Below, piece by piece: positions 1 through 6,618 of a DNA stretch of 8,693 nt. The notes beneath the pieces are model-generated. The model was given only the letters and a program-made list of their open reading frames with translations. It was not told where the DNA came from and did not search any database. Made by a program: the position numbers and the translations under genes. The first letter of the stretch is position 1, and each line of letters begins with the position of its first letter. The stretch comes from Chitinophagales bacterium (GTDB lineage: Bacteria > Bacteroidota > Bacteroidia > Chitinophagales > UBA10324): contig JACCZV010000121.1 in assembly GCA_013695775.1 (NCBI GenBank), positions 1-8,693 of the forward strand, in the 5' to 3' direction.

Positions 1-875
1 TATTGCCCCAGCTTATTGAATTGCAGGGGTTTCCCTCCATGTTTGCCTATCAGCATTGGGTGGCATTGAAGTATAAGAAACATTTTACTATTCCTGAAAA
101 CACCACACACCTCTTCAATGATCTTACAGATGAGACATATATTAAGCGATTGAAAAAATGGATTGTTGATGAAGAAGATCCGCAACAAGTCATCTTATTA
201 GAAATAGAGCCGGAGAAGCAAAAAACGAGGGTAGATTTTGAGCTTACAAAAAAATTCTTTGGGATTGAATATGTCTGCATCAGCATATTGATGCTTGAGG
301 GAAAACAATTATTTTATGAAAAGAAGGGCAGGAAGATTCCCATCAGGCGCATATACAGCAGGGTGATCTTCGACGAATTTGTAAGGCGCACAGATCTGCG
401 CTGCGAGTTTAATATTACAGAGGAAGCCGATGTTAGCTGGGTTAATCATCCCAACTGGTTCTTTCGTATCAGCAAATATTCAATGCCATTCATCAATAGC
501 CCTTACGTACCAAATACAAAATTTTTGAATGAAGTAGGATCTACTCCCGAAGATTTAGAAAATTATGTGCTGAAGCCACTATTTTCTTTTTCAGGCAAAG
601 GAGTGATCTTCGATATTAAAGCAGGAGATATAGAATCTATTATGAATCCGCAGAACTACATCCTTCAAAGAAAAGTCCAGTATGCTCCTGTAATTCAATC
701 TCCATCAGGTCAGGTGAAAGCGGAGATCCGCCTTTTGTATACATGGCTTAAAGACGAACCCGCACCGATGCTCACCATAAATCTTGTGAGGCTGAGCAGA
801 GGAAAAATGATTGGGGTAGATTATAACAAAGACCTTGAGTGGGTTGGTGGAAGTGTAGGATTTTTTGAAGTGTAA
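1..875 (+). CDS. ATP-grasp-like protein of unknown substrate, 5'-truncated
   Basis: The reading frame is open from the left edge to the TAA at 873-875. The first codon that could serve as a start (TTG at 3) has no special context, so the true start is most likely upstream of the window; 290 residues are visible. Numbering from that TTG, the C-terminal half looks like an ATP-grasp nucleotide site: a Lys-containing strand followed by a small flexible loop (LKPLFSFSGKGV, about 190-201), a strand with YILQRKV (219-225), and an acidic strand AEIRLLY (240-246). The end, VGGSVGFFE (281-289), is Gly-rich. The N-terminal half carries QKTRVDFELTKKFFGI (73-88) and IRRIYSRVIFDEF (114-126), which resemble conserved blocks of permuted ATP-grasp ligases such as glutathionylspermidine-synthase-like proteins. 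There is no signal peptide or membrane segment in the visible part, so it is probably cytosolic. The ATP-grasp assignment is a motif-based inference, and no substrate can be named. Confidence 0.6.
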   Translation, partial: LPQLIELQGFPSMFAYQHWVALKYKKHFTIPENTTHLFNDLTDETYIKRLKKWIVDEEDPQQVILLEIEPEKQKTRVDFELTKKFFGIEYVCISILMLEGKQLFYEKKGRKIPIRRIYSRVIFDEFVRRTDLRCEFNITEEADVSWVNHPNWFFRISKYSMPFINSPYVPNTKFLNEVGSTPEDLENYVLKPLFSFSGKGVIFDIKAGDIESIMNPQNYILQRKVQYAPVIQSPSGQVKAEIRLLYTWLKDEPAPMLTINLVRLSRGKMIGVDYNKDLEWVGGSVGFFEV

Positions 876-900
876 TGGCATTATATCCTCTCTGATCTCA

Positions 901-908
901 TACCTTTG
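901..908 (+). promoter_or_regulatory. Candidate Bacteroidota -7 promoter element TACCTTTG
   Basis: TACCTTTG matches the Bacteroidota sigma-factor -7 consensus TAnnTTTG exactly and ends 15 bases before the ATG of the redoxin gene. No TTTG -33 partner sits at the usual spacing of about 19-21 bases; the nearest TTTG upstream is at 864-867, which is too far. If used, it would give a very short 5' leader. It lies in the 48-base gap after the ATP-grasp-like gene, so it would give the redox block its own promoter. Confidence 0.35.
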
Positions 909-923
909 TAAGCACATCAATCA

Positions 924-1502
924 ATGAAACCATTTTTTTTTGTTCTTCTCTTTATCATTTTTTTTATAAGCTGTTCGAAGAACGAATCGAAGCACCCATC
1001 AGATATTTTCTCGTTGACACTTATTTCCGTTGATCGCGATTCATATTCATTAAACGATCTTAGGAAAAGCAAAGGGTCGGTGATTGTCTTTCTTCAGCCC
1101 GAATGTCCATTCTGCAATTCTTATGGAAGAACCTTAAAGCGGTTAGATAGTATATGCATGCAAAAAAAATTATCTTTCATTGGAGTAGTGTCAGGAGAAA
1201 ATTATTCCGAAGCAGAAATAAAGATGTACATGGATAAGCATCATTTGGTAAATCCCATATTACTCGATCCTGATTTCAGGCTTCAAAAACAGTTGAATGC
1301 TACCATTACCCCAGAAGCTTTTCTCATTAATAATAAAGGTGAAATGCTCTATCGCGGAATGATAGATAACTGGGGTTATGAGATCGGTAAAGTGCGGGCA
1401 AAAGTTACTGATCATTATCTTCTGGATGCTATAGAGGCATATCTTCAAAACAAACCCATTGCTCCTGATTCTACTAAAGCTATCGGGTGCTACATTGAAT
1501 AA
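924..1502 (+). CDS. Membrane-anchored thioredoxin-fold (redoxin/AhpC-TSA) lipoprotein with CPFC motif
   Basis: This 192-residue protein is probably an exported thiol-disulfide or peroxiredoxin-like protein. Residues 1-16 are a short hydrophobic signal ending in FISC, a Bacteroidota-style lipoprotein cleavage site with Cys17 as the lipidated residue, followed by the polar SKNESK linker. The thioredoxin fold spans about 25-175: SVIVFLQPECPFCNSYG (52-68) holds the redox pair Cys61/Cys64, and TITPEAFLI (127-135) holds the cis-Pro loop. After YRGMIDN (143-149) comes the tail TKAIGCYIE (184-192) with an extra Cys189. From memory, the IDN/IDD segment plus an xxGCxI tail marks redoxin domains that, in planctomycetes and others, run directly into a cytochrome c and copper monooxygenase. 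Here the chain stops there, and those domains are encoded by the next gene 268 bases downstream. The start ATG follows a TACCTTTG element closely and gives the full signal peptide. Direct substrate is unknown. A simple Tlp/ResA-like reductase for cytochrome maturation is the alternative. Confidence 0.8.
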   Translation: MKPFFFVLLFIIFFISCSKNESKHPSDIFSLTLISVDRDSYSLNDLRKSKGSVIVFLQPECPFCNSYGRTLKRLDSICMQKKLSFIGVVSGENYSEAEIKMYMDKHHLVNPILLDPDFRLQKQLNATITPEAFLINNKGEMLYRGMIDNWGYEIGKVRAKVTDHYLLDAIEAYLQNKPIAPDSTKAIGCYIE

Positions 1503-1770
1503 AACTTTGGGAAAAATTTAACACCTAGAAGATATGTCGAAGCTGCGTCAGGCTTTTGGTTACTTTTCTAAAGAAAGGGATAAGAAAGAATGATTGTAAT
1601 TTCCTAATCACTATGGGTTCCGAATTACAAAAAAGCTAACGGAGTATAGTAATTTCCTATAAAAGATCATTGAATTACACTTTCCTGAGGCCGCCTTTGA
1701 AGATCCTACGTGAGAAAGTGCACCCAAATTATTTTGATATTATTTTGGCTTAATTATATTCCAATTTTTC
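1503..1770. other. Gene-free AT-rich gap between redoxin and cytochrome/monooxygenase genes
   Basis: This gap holds no convincing gene. A weak imperfect hairpin (AAGCTG, 3-base loop, CAGGCTT with one bulge, 1540-1555) is followed by a T-rich but interrupted run, so it is at best a poor terminator. From 1593 to 1680 the motif GTAATT or its complement AATTAC occurs four times, twice followed directly by TCC. No exact TAnnTTTG promoter is seen before the downstream ATG; the near matches TATTTTGA (about 1730) and TATTTTGG (1741) are each one base short. Whether the downstream gene has its own promoter therefore remains undecided. Confidence 0.5.
1593..1680. repeat. Cluster of GTAATT/AATTAC motifs with an inverted pair
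   Basis: Copies are ATTGTAATTTCC (1593-1604), GAATTACAA (1622-1630), TAGTAATTTCC (1647-1657) and TGAATTACA (1671-1679). TTGTAATT at 1594-1601 and AATTACAA at 1623-1630 form an 8-base perfect inverted repeat with a 21-base spacer. The local base composition is AT-rich, so part of the pattern could be chance. The repetition within 90 bases, and again in the other long gap, suggests either an operator cluster or a decayed repeat. No regulator is encoded nearby. Confidence 0.35.
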
Positions 1771-3165
1771 ATGCGTAAAATTACCATAATTCTAAAGCAG
1801 CTTGTCGCCAATGTTGTTCTCCTTGGTGCGGCTGTATTATTTCTGTGCCTCAGCTTTTCCTGTAAGCAGAAAAGGGAAGTAACCTTTACCGCCGACATAG
1901 CACCAATCGTTCATCAAAAATGTACGAGGTGTCACAGCATAGGTCAGATAGCTCCCTTCCCCTTAACAAGCTATAAAGATGTAGCAAAGCGAAGTAAAAC
2001 AATCCGGGAGATTGTGAACAAACGAATCATGCCCCCATGGCCTGCAGACCCATCTTATAGTCATTTTGCCGGTGAAAATTATCTTTCAGAAAATGAGATT
2101 GAGCTCATTAATGATTGGGTAGATGCGGGTGCGCCCTTCGGTGATTCTGTAGATATGCTTCTGCCACCTGCTTTAAGCAAAGGATCGATGATAGGCACAC
2201 CTGATGTTGTACTGAAGATCAAACCTTTCCTTGTTAAGGGAGATCATTCTGATGGGTTCATCGTTATGAAAATTCCTTTCGAATTTCAATCAGATACTTT
2301 TATTCGGGCCATTGAATTCATCCCCGGCAGCAAGATGGTACATCATGTAAATGGCCGTATCATTTTTTATGATGAGGATAAAAAGAAAGATGTCTTCTCA
2401 GGTGAATATGCGCTCGATACCAGAGATGAAACACGCGAATCAGTTTTTAAAAAAATGAATCTGCTGAATGATGATGGCAGCTTTCCTGGCGAAGACCATT
2501 ACATTCATTCTGCGACAAATTATTTACCCGGGGTAACACCCACAATCTATCCTGAAAATATTGGTGGATTTCATGTGAAAAGAAAAGGAATCATTTATCT
2601 GAACGATATTCATTATGGTCCATCTTCCGAAGACATTTGGGATAGCTCGTATGTAAATATTTTTTTTGGAAATAAGCCTTCTGAGCGCCCCGTGCAGGAG
2701 ATTCAATTAGGTACATTGGGAATATCTGACATCATACCTCAACTGGTGATTCCCGCTGACACTGTGATGGAGTTTAGAACGAATGCAAAAATTCTTGCAG
2801 ACATATCTGTACTTACCATCAACCCACACATGCACCTGTTGGGGAAATCCTTTCTGGCTTATGCAGTAACGCTCCAGAGTGATACTATTCCTCTTATCAG
2901 GATAAATAACTGGGATTTCCGCTGGCAATATTTTTATACCTTTCCAAAGATGGTTCACTTGCCATCAGGAAGCACTATTGAAGTTGTCGCAACTATGGAT
3001 AACACGAAAAATAATCCCAACAATCCATTCAATCCGCCCCAATTAGTAGAAGGCCGGAATGGAAGCATGCGCACTACAGATGAAATGCTTCAACTGATCA
3101 TAACCTACCTGCCATATAGAAAAGGTGATGAATCTATAAGTTTGGAGGCGCAGTCATATAATTGA
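1771..3165 (+). CDS. Cytochrome c domain fused to type II copper (PHM-like) monooxygenase module
   Basis: This 464-residue exported protein begins with a hydrophobic segment (11-30) ending at Cys31, which may be a lipoprotein site, though the lipobox (LSFSC) is imperfect. Residues 36-125 are a small c-type cytochrome: VTFTADIAPIVHQKC, then CTRCH (51-55) for heme attachment, Met87 in RIMPPWPAD as the likely distal ligand, and INDWVDAGAPFGD (113-125). Residues 145-455 match the copper type II ascorbate-dependent monooxygenase family (PHM/DBH type). His191-His192 (MVHHVNG) and His281 (NDIHYGPS) fit the first copper site. His353/His355 (NPHMHLLGKS) and Met439 (TTDEML) fit the second, and the NNPNNPFNPP stretch (414-423) precedes that Met. 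The full copper set appears intact. Heme presumably delivers electrons in place of ascorbate, which is inference. The substrate is unknown; related proteins are annotated only as cytochrome c domain proteins. The upstream redoxin gene is its natural partner, and ctaA follows after 54 bases. Confidence 0.85.
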   Translation: MRKITIILKQLVANVVLLGAAVLFLCLSFSCKQKREVTFTADIAPIVHQKCTRCHSIGQIAPFPLTSYKDVAKRSKTIREIVNKRIMPPWPADPSYSHFAGENYLSENEIELINDWVDAGAPFGDSVDMLLPPALSKGSMIGTPDVVLKIKPFLVKGDHSDGFIVMKIPFEFQSDTFIRAIEFIPGSKMVHHVNGRIIFYDEDKKKDVFSGEYALDTRDETRESVFKKMNLLNDDGSFPGEDHYIHSATNYLPGVTPTIYPENIGGFHVKRKGIIYLNDIHYGPSSEDIWDSSYVNIFFGNKPSERPVQEIQLGTLGISDIIPQLVIPADTVMEFRTNAKILADISVLTINPHMHLLGKSFLAYAVTLQSDTIPLIRINNWDFRWQYFYTFPKMVHLPSGSTIEVVATMDNTKNNPNNPFNPPQLVEGRNGSMRTTDEMLQLIITYLPYRKGDESISLEAQSYN

Positions 3166-3219
3166 TGACCTCGTTGCTTAACATCACCGCATATTTTGTG
3201 ATGTACTTTTACAGCTATT

Positions 3220-4323
3220 ATGAATATAATTCACGTGCGAAAACTGATAGGCTATTGGTTGCTGCTCGGAGTCTTTATGATCCTGATCCAGATTTTATTG
3301 GGCGGTATTACCAGGCTGACAGGTTCAGGGCTTTCGATCACAGAATGGGATATCCTTATGGGCTCACTGCCCCCAATTAATGAATATGACTGGCAACAGG
3401 CTTTTAACCAGTATAAACAATTTCCTCAATACACATTGATGAACAGCGATATGACACTGAATGGATTCAAATCCATTTTCTGGTGGGAATTTATTCACCG
3501 TCTCTGGGCCCGATTGATGGGGGTTGCTTTTCTGGTACCCTTCGTTTATTTTTTATTTAAAAAAATGATCAACTGGAAATTGGGGAAAAGGCTCATTATC
3601 ATTTTCATATTGGGAGCTTTACAGGGATTGGTCGGCTGGATCATGGTGCAGAGCGGTCTTATAGACAAGCCATGGGTGAATCCGCTTAATCTCAGCGCAC
3701 ACCTTATTCTTGCATTGATTCTCTATTGTTATCTTTTTTGGGTTGCTTTGGATGTGATGCAACCTTCACCCGAAAAACAACCGTCGGGATTTTTGCTACC
3801 TCTCTCTATATTTCTTTTTGCAGTATTGTTTATTCAACTATTTTATGGCGGGCTTATGGCAGGAAATAAAGCGGCACTTTTCTATCCTACCTTTCCAAAA
3901 ATCGGTGCCACATTCATTCCAAACGGTCTTTTCACTTCCAGCCCGTGGTATCTTGATTTAATCTCTAATATTGGGATGATACATCTCATTCACCGTTCAT
4001 TGGGATTCATACTCGCTCTCAGCATCTTTTATTTCTATTGGAAGAGCAGGAAATACATGGCTAAAGCGATCTTAAAATCTGCATTTACATTGCTGCCTTT
4101 ATTGGTTATTGTGCAGGTTTTTTTAGGAATTCTTACCCTGGTTAATTCCCTTGGTAGAATTCCCTTGGTGTTTGGTGTTTTGCACCAGTTGTTTGCCGTG
4201 CTTCTGCTAACAGATATCCTATTCATAATTTATAAGATATCTCAGCGTGGTATTAAACGAGAGGAACAGGCAGCAGATCAGGTTGTTTGGCAGCAGCCAA
4301 TCACTAAAATTTACAATGACTAA
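3220..4323 (+). CDS. ctaA: Heme A synthase, COX15/CtaA type
   Basis: This 367-residue inner-membrane protein converts heme O to heme A for aa3-type terminal oxidases. It is nearly full length for the family, with about eight hydrophobic segments (roughly 10-29, 97-114, 124-142, 159-178, 190-212, 250-273, 285-306, 315-337). Family blocks seen are GGITRLTGSGLSITEW (28-43), SLPPINEYDW (49-58), FKSIFWWEFIHR (83-94), NLSAHL (157-162), LIHRSLGF (256-263) and LHQLFAVLLL (321-330). The four heme-ligand histidines correspond to His93, His161, His258 and His322, and the catalytic Glu is Glu90. The long loop between the first helices and the absence of the Bacillus-type Cys pair place it in the longer COX15 class also found in alphaproteobacteria and mitochondria. 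The ATG at 3220 is the first in frame after a stop at 3199-3201. The 54-base gap to the monooxygenase gene suggests co-transcription. No oxidase subunit or ctaB gene is visible beside it. Confidence 0.95.
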   Translation: MNIIHVRKLIGYWLLLGVFMILIQILLGGITRLTGSGLSITEWDILMGSLPPINEYDWQQAFNQYKQFPQYTLMNSDMTLNGFKSIFWWEFIHRLWARLMGVAFLVPFVYFLFKKMINWKLGKRLIIIFILGALQGLVGWIMVQSGLIDKPWVNPLNLSAHLILALILYCYLFWVALDVMQPSPEKQPSGFLLPLSIFLFAVLFIQLFYGGLMAGNKAALFYPTFPKIGATFIPNGLFTSSPWYLDLISNIGMIHLIHRSLGFILALSIFYFYWKSRKYMAKAILKSAFTLLPLLVIVQVFLGILTLVNSLGRIPLVFGVLHQLFAVLLLTDILFIIYKISQRGIKREEQAADQVVWQQPITKIYND

Positions 4324-4590
4324 TAGATAAAATGATTACGAATAAATTAATCCTCCCATAAAAATTATCCTTCGCTTCGTATTTTCTAATTGTAATTTAA
4401 AATAGAGATGGAAAATTTTATGGCTGAAGGTTGTTATTTCCAATTACAATAATTCTCTTGGCTTAAGCATAATCCCATATACCAATCGCTCGAACCTAAC
4501 TATCGGCTTATTTCCCCCTTCACAATCCATCCATATATTCTTCGTTATTTTCGCCGTTCTAAGGATTTAAATATCCAGGTAATATAGGCA
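4324..4590. other. Gene-free AT-rich gap separating the redox block from the batA-like operon
   Basis: I see no gene here. The first half carries a spaced inverted repeat (4389-4397 with 4442-4450). The second half is pyrimidine-rich on the + strand (CCCCCTTCACAATCCATCC around 4514-4532). No GC-rich hairpin with a T run, and so no clear terminator for ctaA, could be found. For the downstream operon the best promoter candidate is TATTTTCG at about 4546, which differs from TAnnTTTG at one base, so I do not call it separately. The promoter of the operon starting at 4591 must nevertheless lie in this stretch or further upstream. Confidence 0.5.
4389..4450. repeat. Spaced inverted repeat ATTGTAATT / AATTACAAT
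   Basis: ATTGTAATT at 4389-4397 and AATTACAAT at 4442-4450 are perfect 9-base reverse complements separated by 44 bases. The second copy is preceded by TTTCC. The same core (TTGTAATT, AATTACAA) occurs in the gap at 1593-1680. The arms are too short and AT-rich for a strong hairpin; a protein-binding site or a chance pattern are both possible. Confidence 0.35.
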
Positions 4591-6618
4591 ATGTCCTTTT
4601 TGTATCCCTCTTTTTTGTTTGCACTTACCGCTGTAACTATTCCTATCATCATTCATCTGTTTAATTTCAGAAGATATAAAACAGTCTATTTTTCAAATGT
4701 CAGGTTTCTTCGGGAGGTAAAGGAGAAAACGGATTCGCGGTCGCAGCTGAAGCATCTGCTGATCTTGCTTGCACGTATTCTGGCAATTTGTTTTCTCGTT
4801 TTCGCTTTTGCTCAGCCCTATCTGAAGGGTAAAACAGCGGTAACCGTTGGAAAAAAAGCAGTAAGTATTTTCATCGATAACTCATTCAGCATGGGTCTTC
4901 TTGGGATGGATGTTCCGCTCTTAGAACAGGCAAAGCTAAAGGCAACCCAACTGGTGGACGCATTCGGTGCAGATGACCTGTTTCAATTGCTTACCGAAGA
5001 TTTTGAGGGACGCCATATGAGATTAGTTGATAAAGAAGAGATGCTTAACCTTATTAAGGAGGTTCAACCTTCTTCTCGAACGCAATCTGTTGCAGACATC
5101 ATTTCCAGACAAAAGCAGGCATTGAATAATTCGGGGGGAACTCAGAAAATAATGTTTTTGCTCTCTGACTTTCAAAAAAATTTTTCCGACTTCACGGTAG
5201 TAAAACCAGATTCAGCTTATGCCATCAACCTTGTGCCGCTCAGAGGGCAGGGAGCTGCCAATCTTTTTATTGATAGCTGCTGGATGGAATCTCCAGTACA
5301 GGTTGCAGGTCAGTCTAATAAATTATTTATAAGCATTTCAAATAGCGGCGATCAGCCTGTTGAGAATGGAAGAATGACTTTGAAGATAAATGATGAAACC
5401 AAAGCTATAAGTGATTTTACCATTCCTGATAAGGGAGCCGCCATTGACACCATAAGTTTCACCATTTCGGAATCCGGCTGGAATCGGGCGGAACTTTCTC
5501 TTATAGACAACCCGATCACTTTTGATGATACATATTTTTTTGCATACCCCATAGCGAAAAATATAAATGTAATGATAATAAATGAAAATATCAGCAATCC
5601 ATATTTGAATGCTCTCTTTGCAAAAAATGATTTTTTTATATTCCGGGAGTCTTTGTGGAATCAACTCGATTATTCTGATTTATCAAAGCAACACTTCGTT
5701 ATACTAAATGGATTACAGCAGATGCCCTCTGGCCTGGGCGCTGAAATAAAAAAGTTTATTGAAAAAGGAGGAAATGTGTTGATATTTCCAAATTCTTCTG
5801 CCGACATTTCATCATACAACACATTTTTGCAGAGCATCAATGCAGACCTGCTGATTGAATTCAGACCGCAAAAAAAATCTGTCTCATCAATCAATACTCT
5901 TGACAAAGTTTTTACTGATGTGTTTCAGCAGGCACCACAGAATCTTTCAATGCCAGGTTCATCAGGCAATTTTTTATTCAGCAAGCGCACGACCACCAAC
6001 GCCTCTGCATTGATGAAATACAGCAATGGCGACTATTTTATGGTCAAGTATAATTATGGCAGCGGAATATTTTATTTGTCGGCTGTGCCCTTGGATAAAG
6101 ATTATACTGACCTGCCTGTGAATGCGGTCTTTGCACCGCTGATATATAAGATGGCTATATCCAAGGAGAGCTCATCATCTATTTCCTTCACGATAGGGAA
6201 AAATAATCTGATAAAAATACAGACAGACCTTTCGAAGGATGACCAATTGCTCCGGATCCAAGGTCATAATCAGGAATTTATACCATCACAGCGACCGATA
6301 GGCAATGAGATACAGCTAAGTCTTAACAATGAAATTAATCAATCAGGAATCTATGCGCTTTCTGACCCCAATAATGAAGTTAAATCATATGTAGCCATGA
6401 ACTATAACCGGAAAGAATCTGATCTTCAGTTTCTTTCGAATGATGAATTGAAAAAAGCCGTATCACCCTTAAAGATAAAAGTTATAGAAAATGCAAACCG
6501 TGACCTGGGGGAGATAGCAGCCGGCCAGCACTTAGGATTACCTCTGTGGAAAGTTTCTGTTATCTTTGTTTTACTCTTTATCACTTTAGAAATTGTGCTG
6601 CTCAAATTCTGGAAATAG
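4591..6618 (+). CDS. BatA-domain membrane protein with vWA (MIDAS) domain
   Basis: This 675-residue protein has the N-terminal BatA (aerotolerance regulator) membrane domain: FLYPSFLFALTAVTIPIIIHL (3-23), FRRYKTVYFSNVRFLREV (26-43) and a second membrane segment (54-75). A von Willebrand factor A domain follows, with the metal-site motif DNSFS (Asp96, Ser98, Ser100) and FLLSDFQ (189-195). Residues 222-315 look like a beta-sandwich (CARDB-like) region. Around 325-400 there is a Rossmann-like stretch ending in KKFIEKGGNVLIFP (387-400), resembling the class I glutamine-amidotransferase-like fold seen in such proteins, without a visible catalytic triad. The C-terminus has one further membrane helix (654-673) and a short basic tail, so most of the chain should lie outside the cytoplasmic membrane. 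The stop abuts the next ATG directly (TAGATG). BatA-type proteins are linked to MoxR/Bat envelope systems, but no moxR or batB-E gene is nearby, so this is a stand-alone paralogue. Its molecular role is unknown. Confidence 0.9.
   Translation: MSFLYPSFLFALTAVTIPIIIHLFNFRRYKTVYFSNVRFLREVKEKTDSRSQLKHLLILLARILAICFLVFAFAQPYLKGKTAVTVGKKAVSIFIDNSFSMGLLGMDVPLLEQAKLKATQLVDAFGADDLFQLLTEDFEGRHMRLVDKEEMLNLIKEVQPSSRTQSVADIISRQKQALNNSGGTQKIMFLLSDFQKNFSDFTVVKPDSAYAINLVPLRGQGAANLFIDSCWMESPVQVAGQSNKLFISISNSGDQPVENGRMTLKINDETKAISDFTIPDKGAAIDTISFTISESGWNRAELSLIDNPITFDDTYFFAYPIAKNINVMIINENISNPYLNALFAKNDFFIFRESLWNQLDYSDLSKQHFVILNGLQQMPSGLGAEIKKFIEKGGNVLIFPNSSADISSYNTFLQSINADLLIEFRPQKKSVSSINTLDKVFTDVFQQAPQNLSMPGSSGNFLFSKRTTTNASALMKYSNGDYFMVKYNYGSGIFYLSAVPLDKDYTDLPVNAVFAPLIYKMAISKESSSSISFTIGKNNLIKIQTDLSKDDQLLRIQGHNQEFIPSQRPIGNEIQLSLNNEINQSGIYALSDPNNEVKSYVAMNYNRKESDLQFLSNDELKKAVSPLKIKVIENANRDLGEIAAGQHLGLPLWKVSVIFVLLFITLEIVLLKFWK

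Noticed and set aside
1540..1557. Hairpin AAGCTG-CGT-CAGGCTT as an intrinsic terminator of the redoxin gene
   Set aside because: Stem is short, contains a bulge and is followed by only a brief, interrupted T run, so it is not strong enough to call.
1534..1593. Nineteen-codon frame beginning MSKLRQAFGYF in the gap after the redoxin gene
   Set aside because: Too short, with no recognisable domain or start context. It could be a remnant of a degraded repeat, but nothing supports a gene.
3165..3380. Small frame starting at an ATG that overlaps the monooxygenase stop (TGATG) and running into ctaA
   Set aside because: The overlap looks like coupling, but most of the frame lies within the unmistakable ctaA coding sequence in another phase and its translation resembles no protein.
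4514..4532. Pyrimidine-rich tract before the batA-like gene as a regulatory RNA or riboswitch
   Set aside because: No paired stems or conserved aptamer elements could be traced around it; it is only a compositional feature.
5338..5664. Minus-strand open frames inside the batA-like gene
   Set aside because: They lie antisense to a well-supported coding sequence and show no domain, signal or start context of their own.
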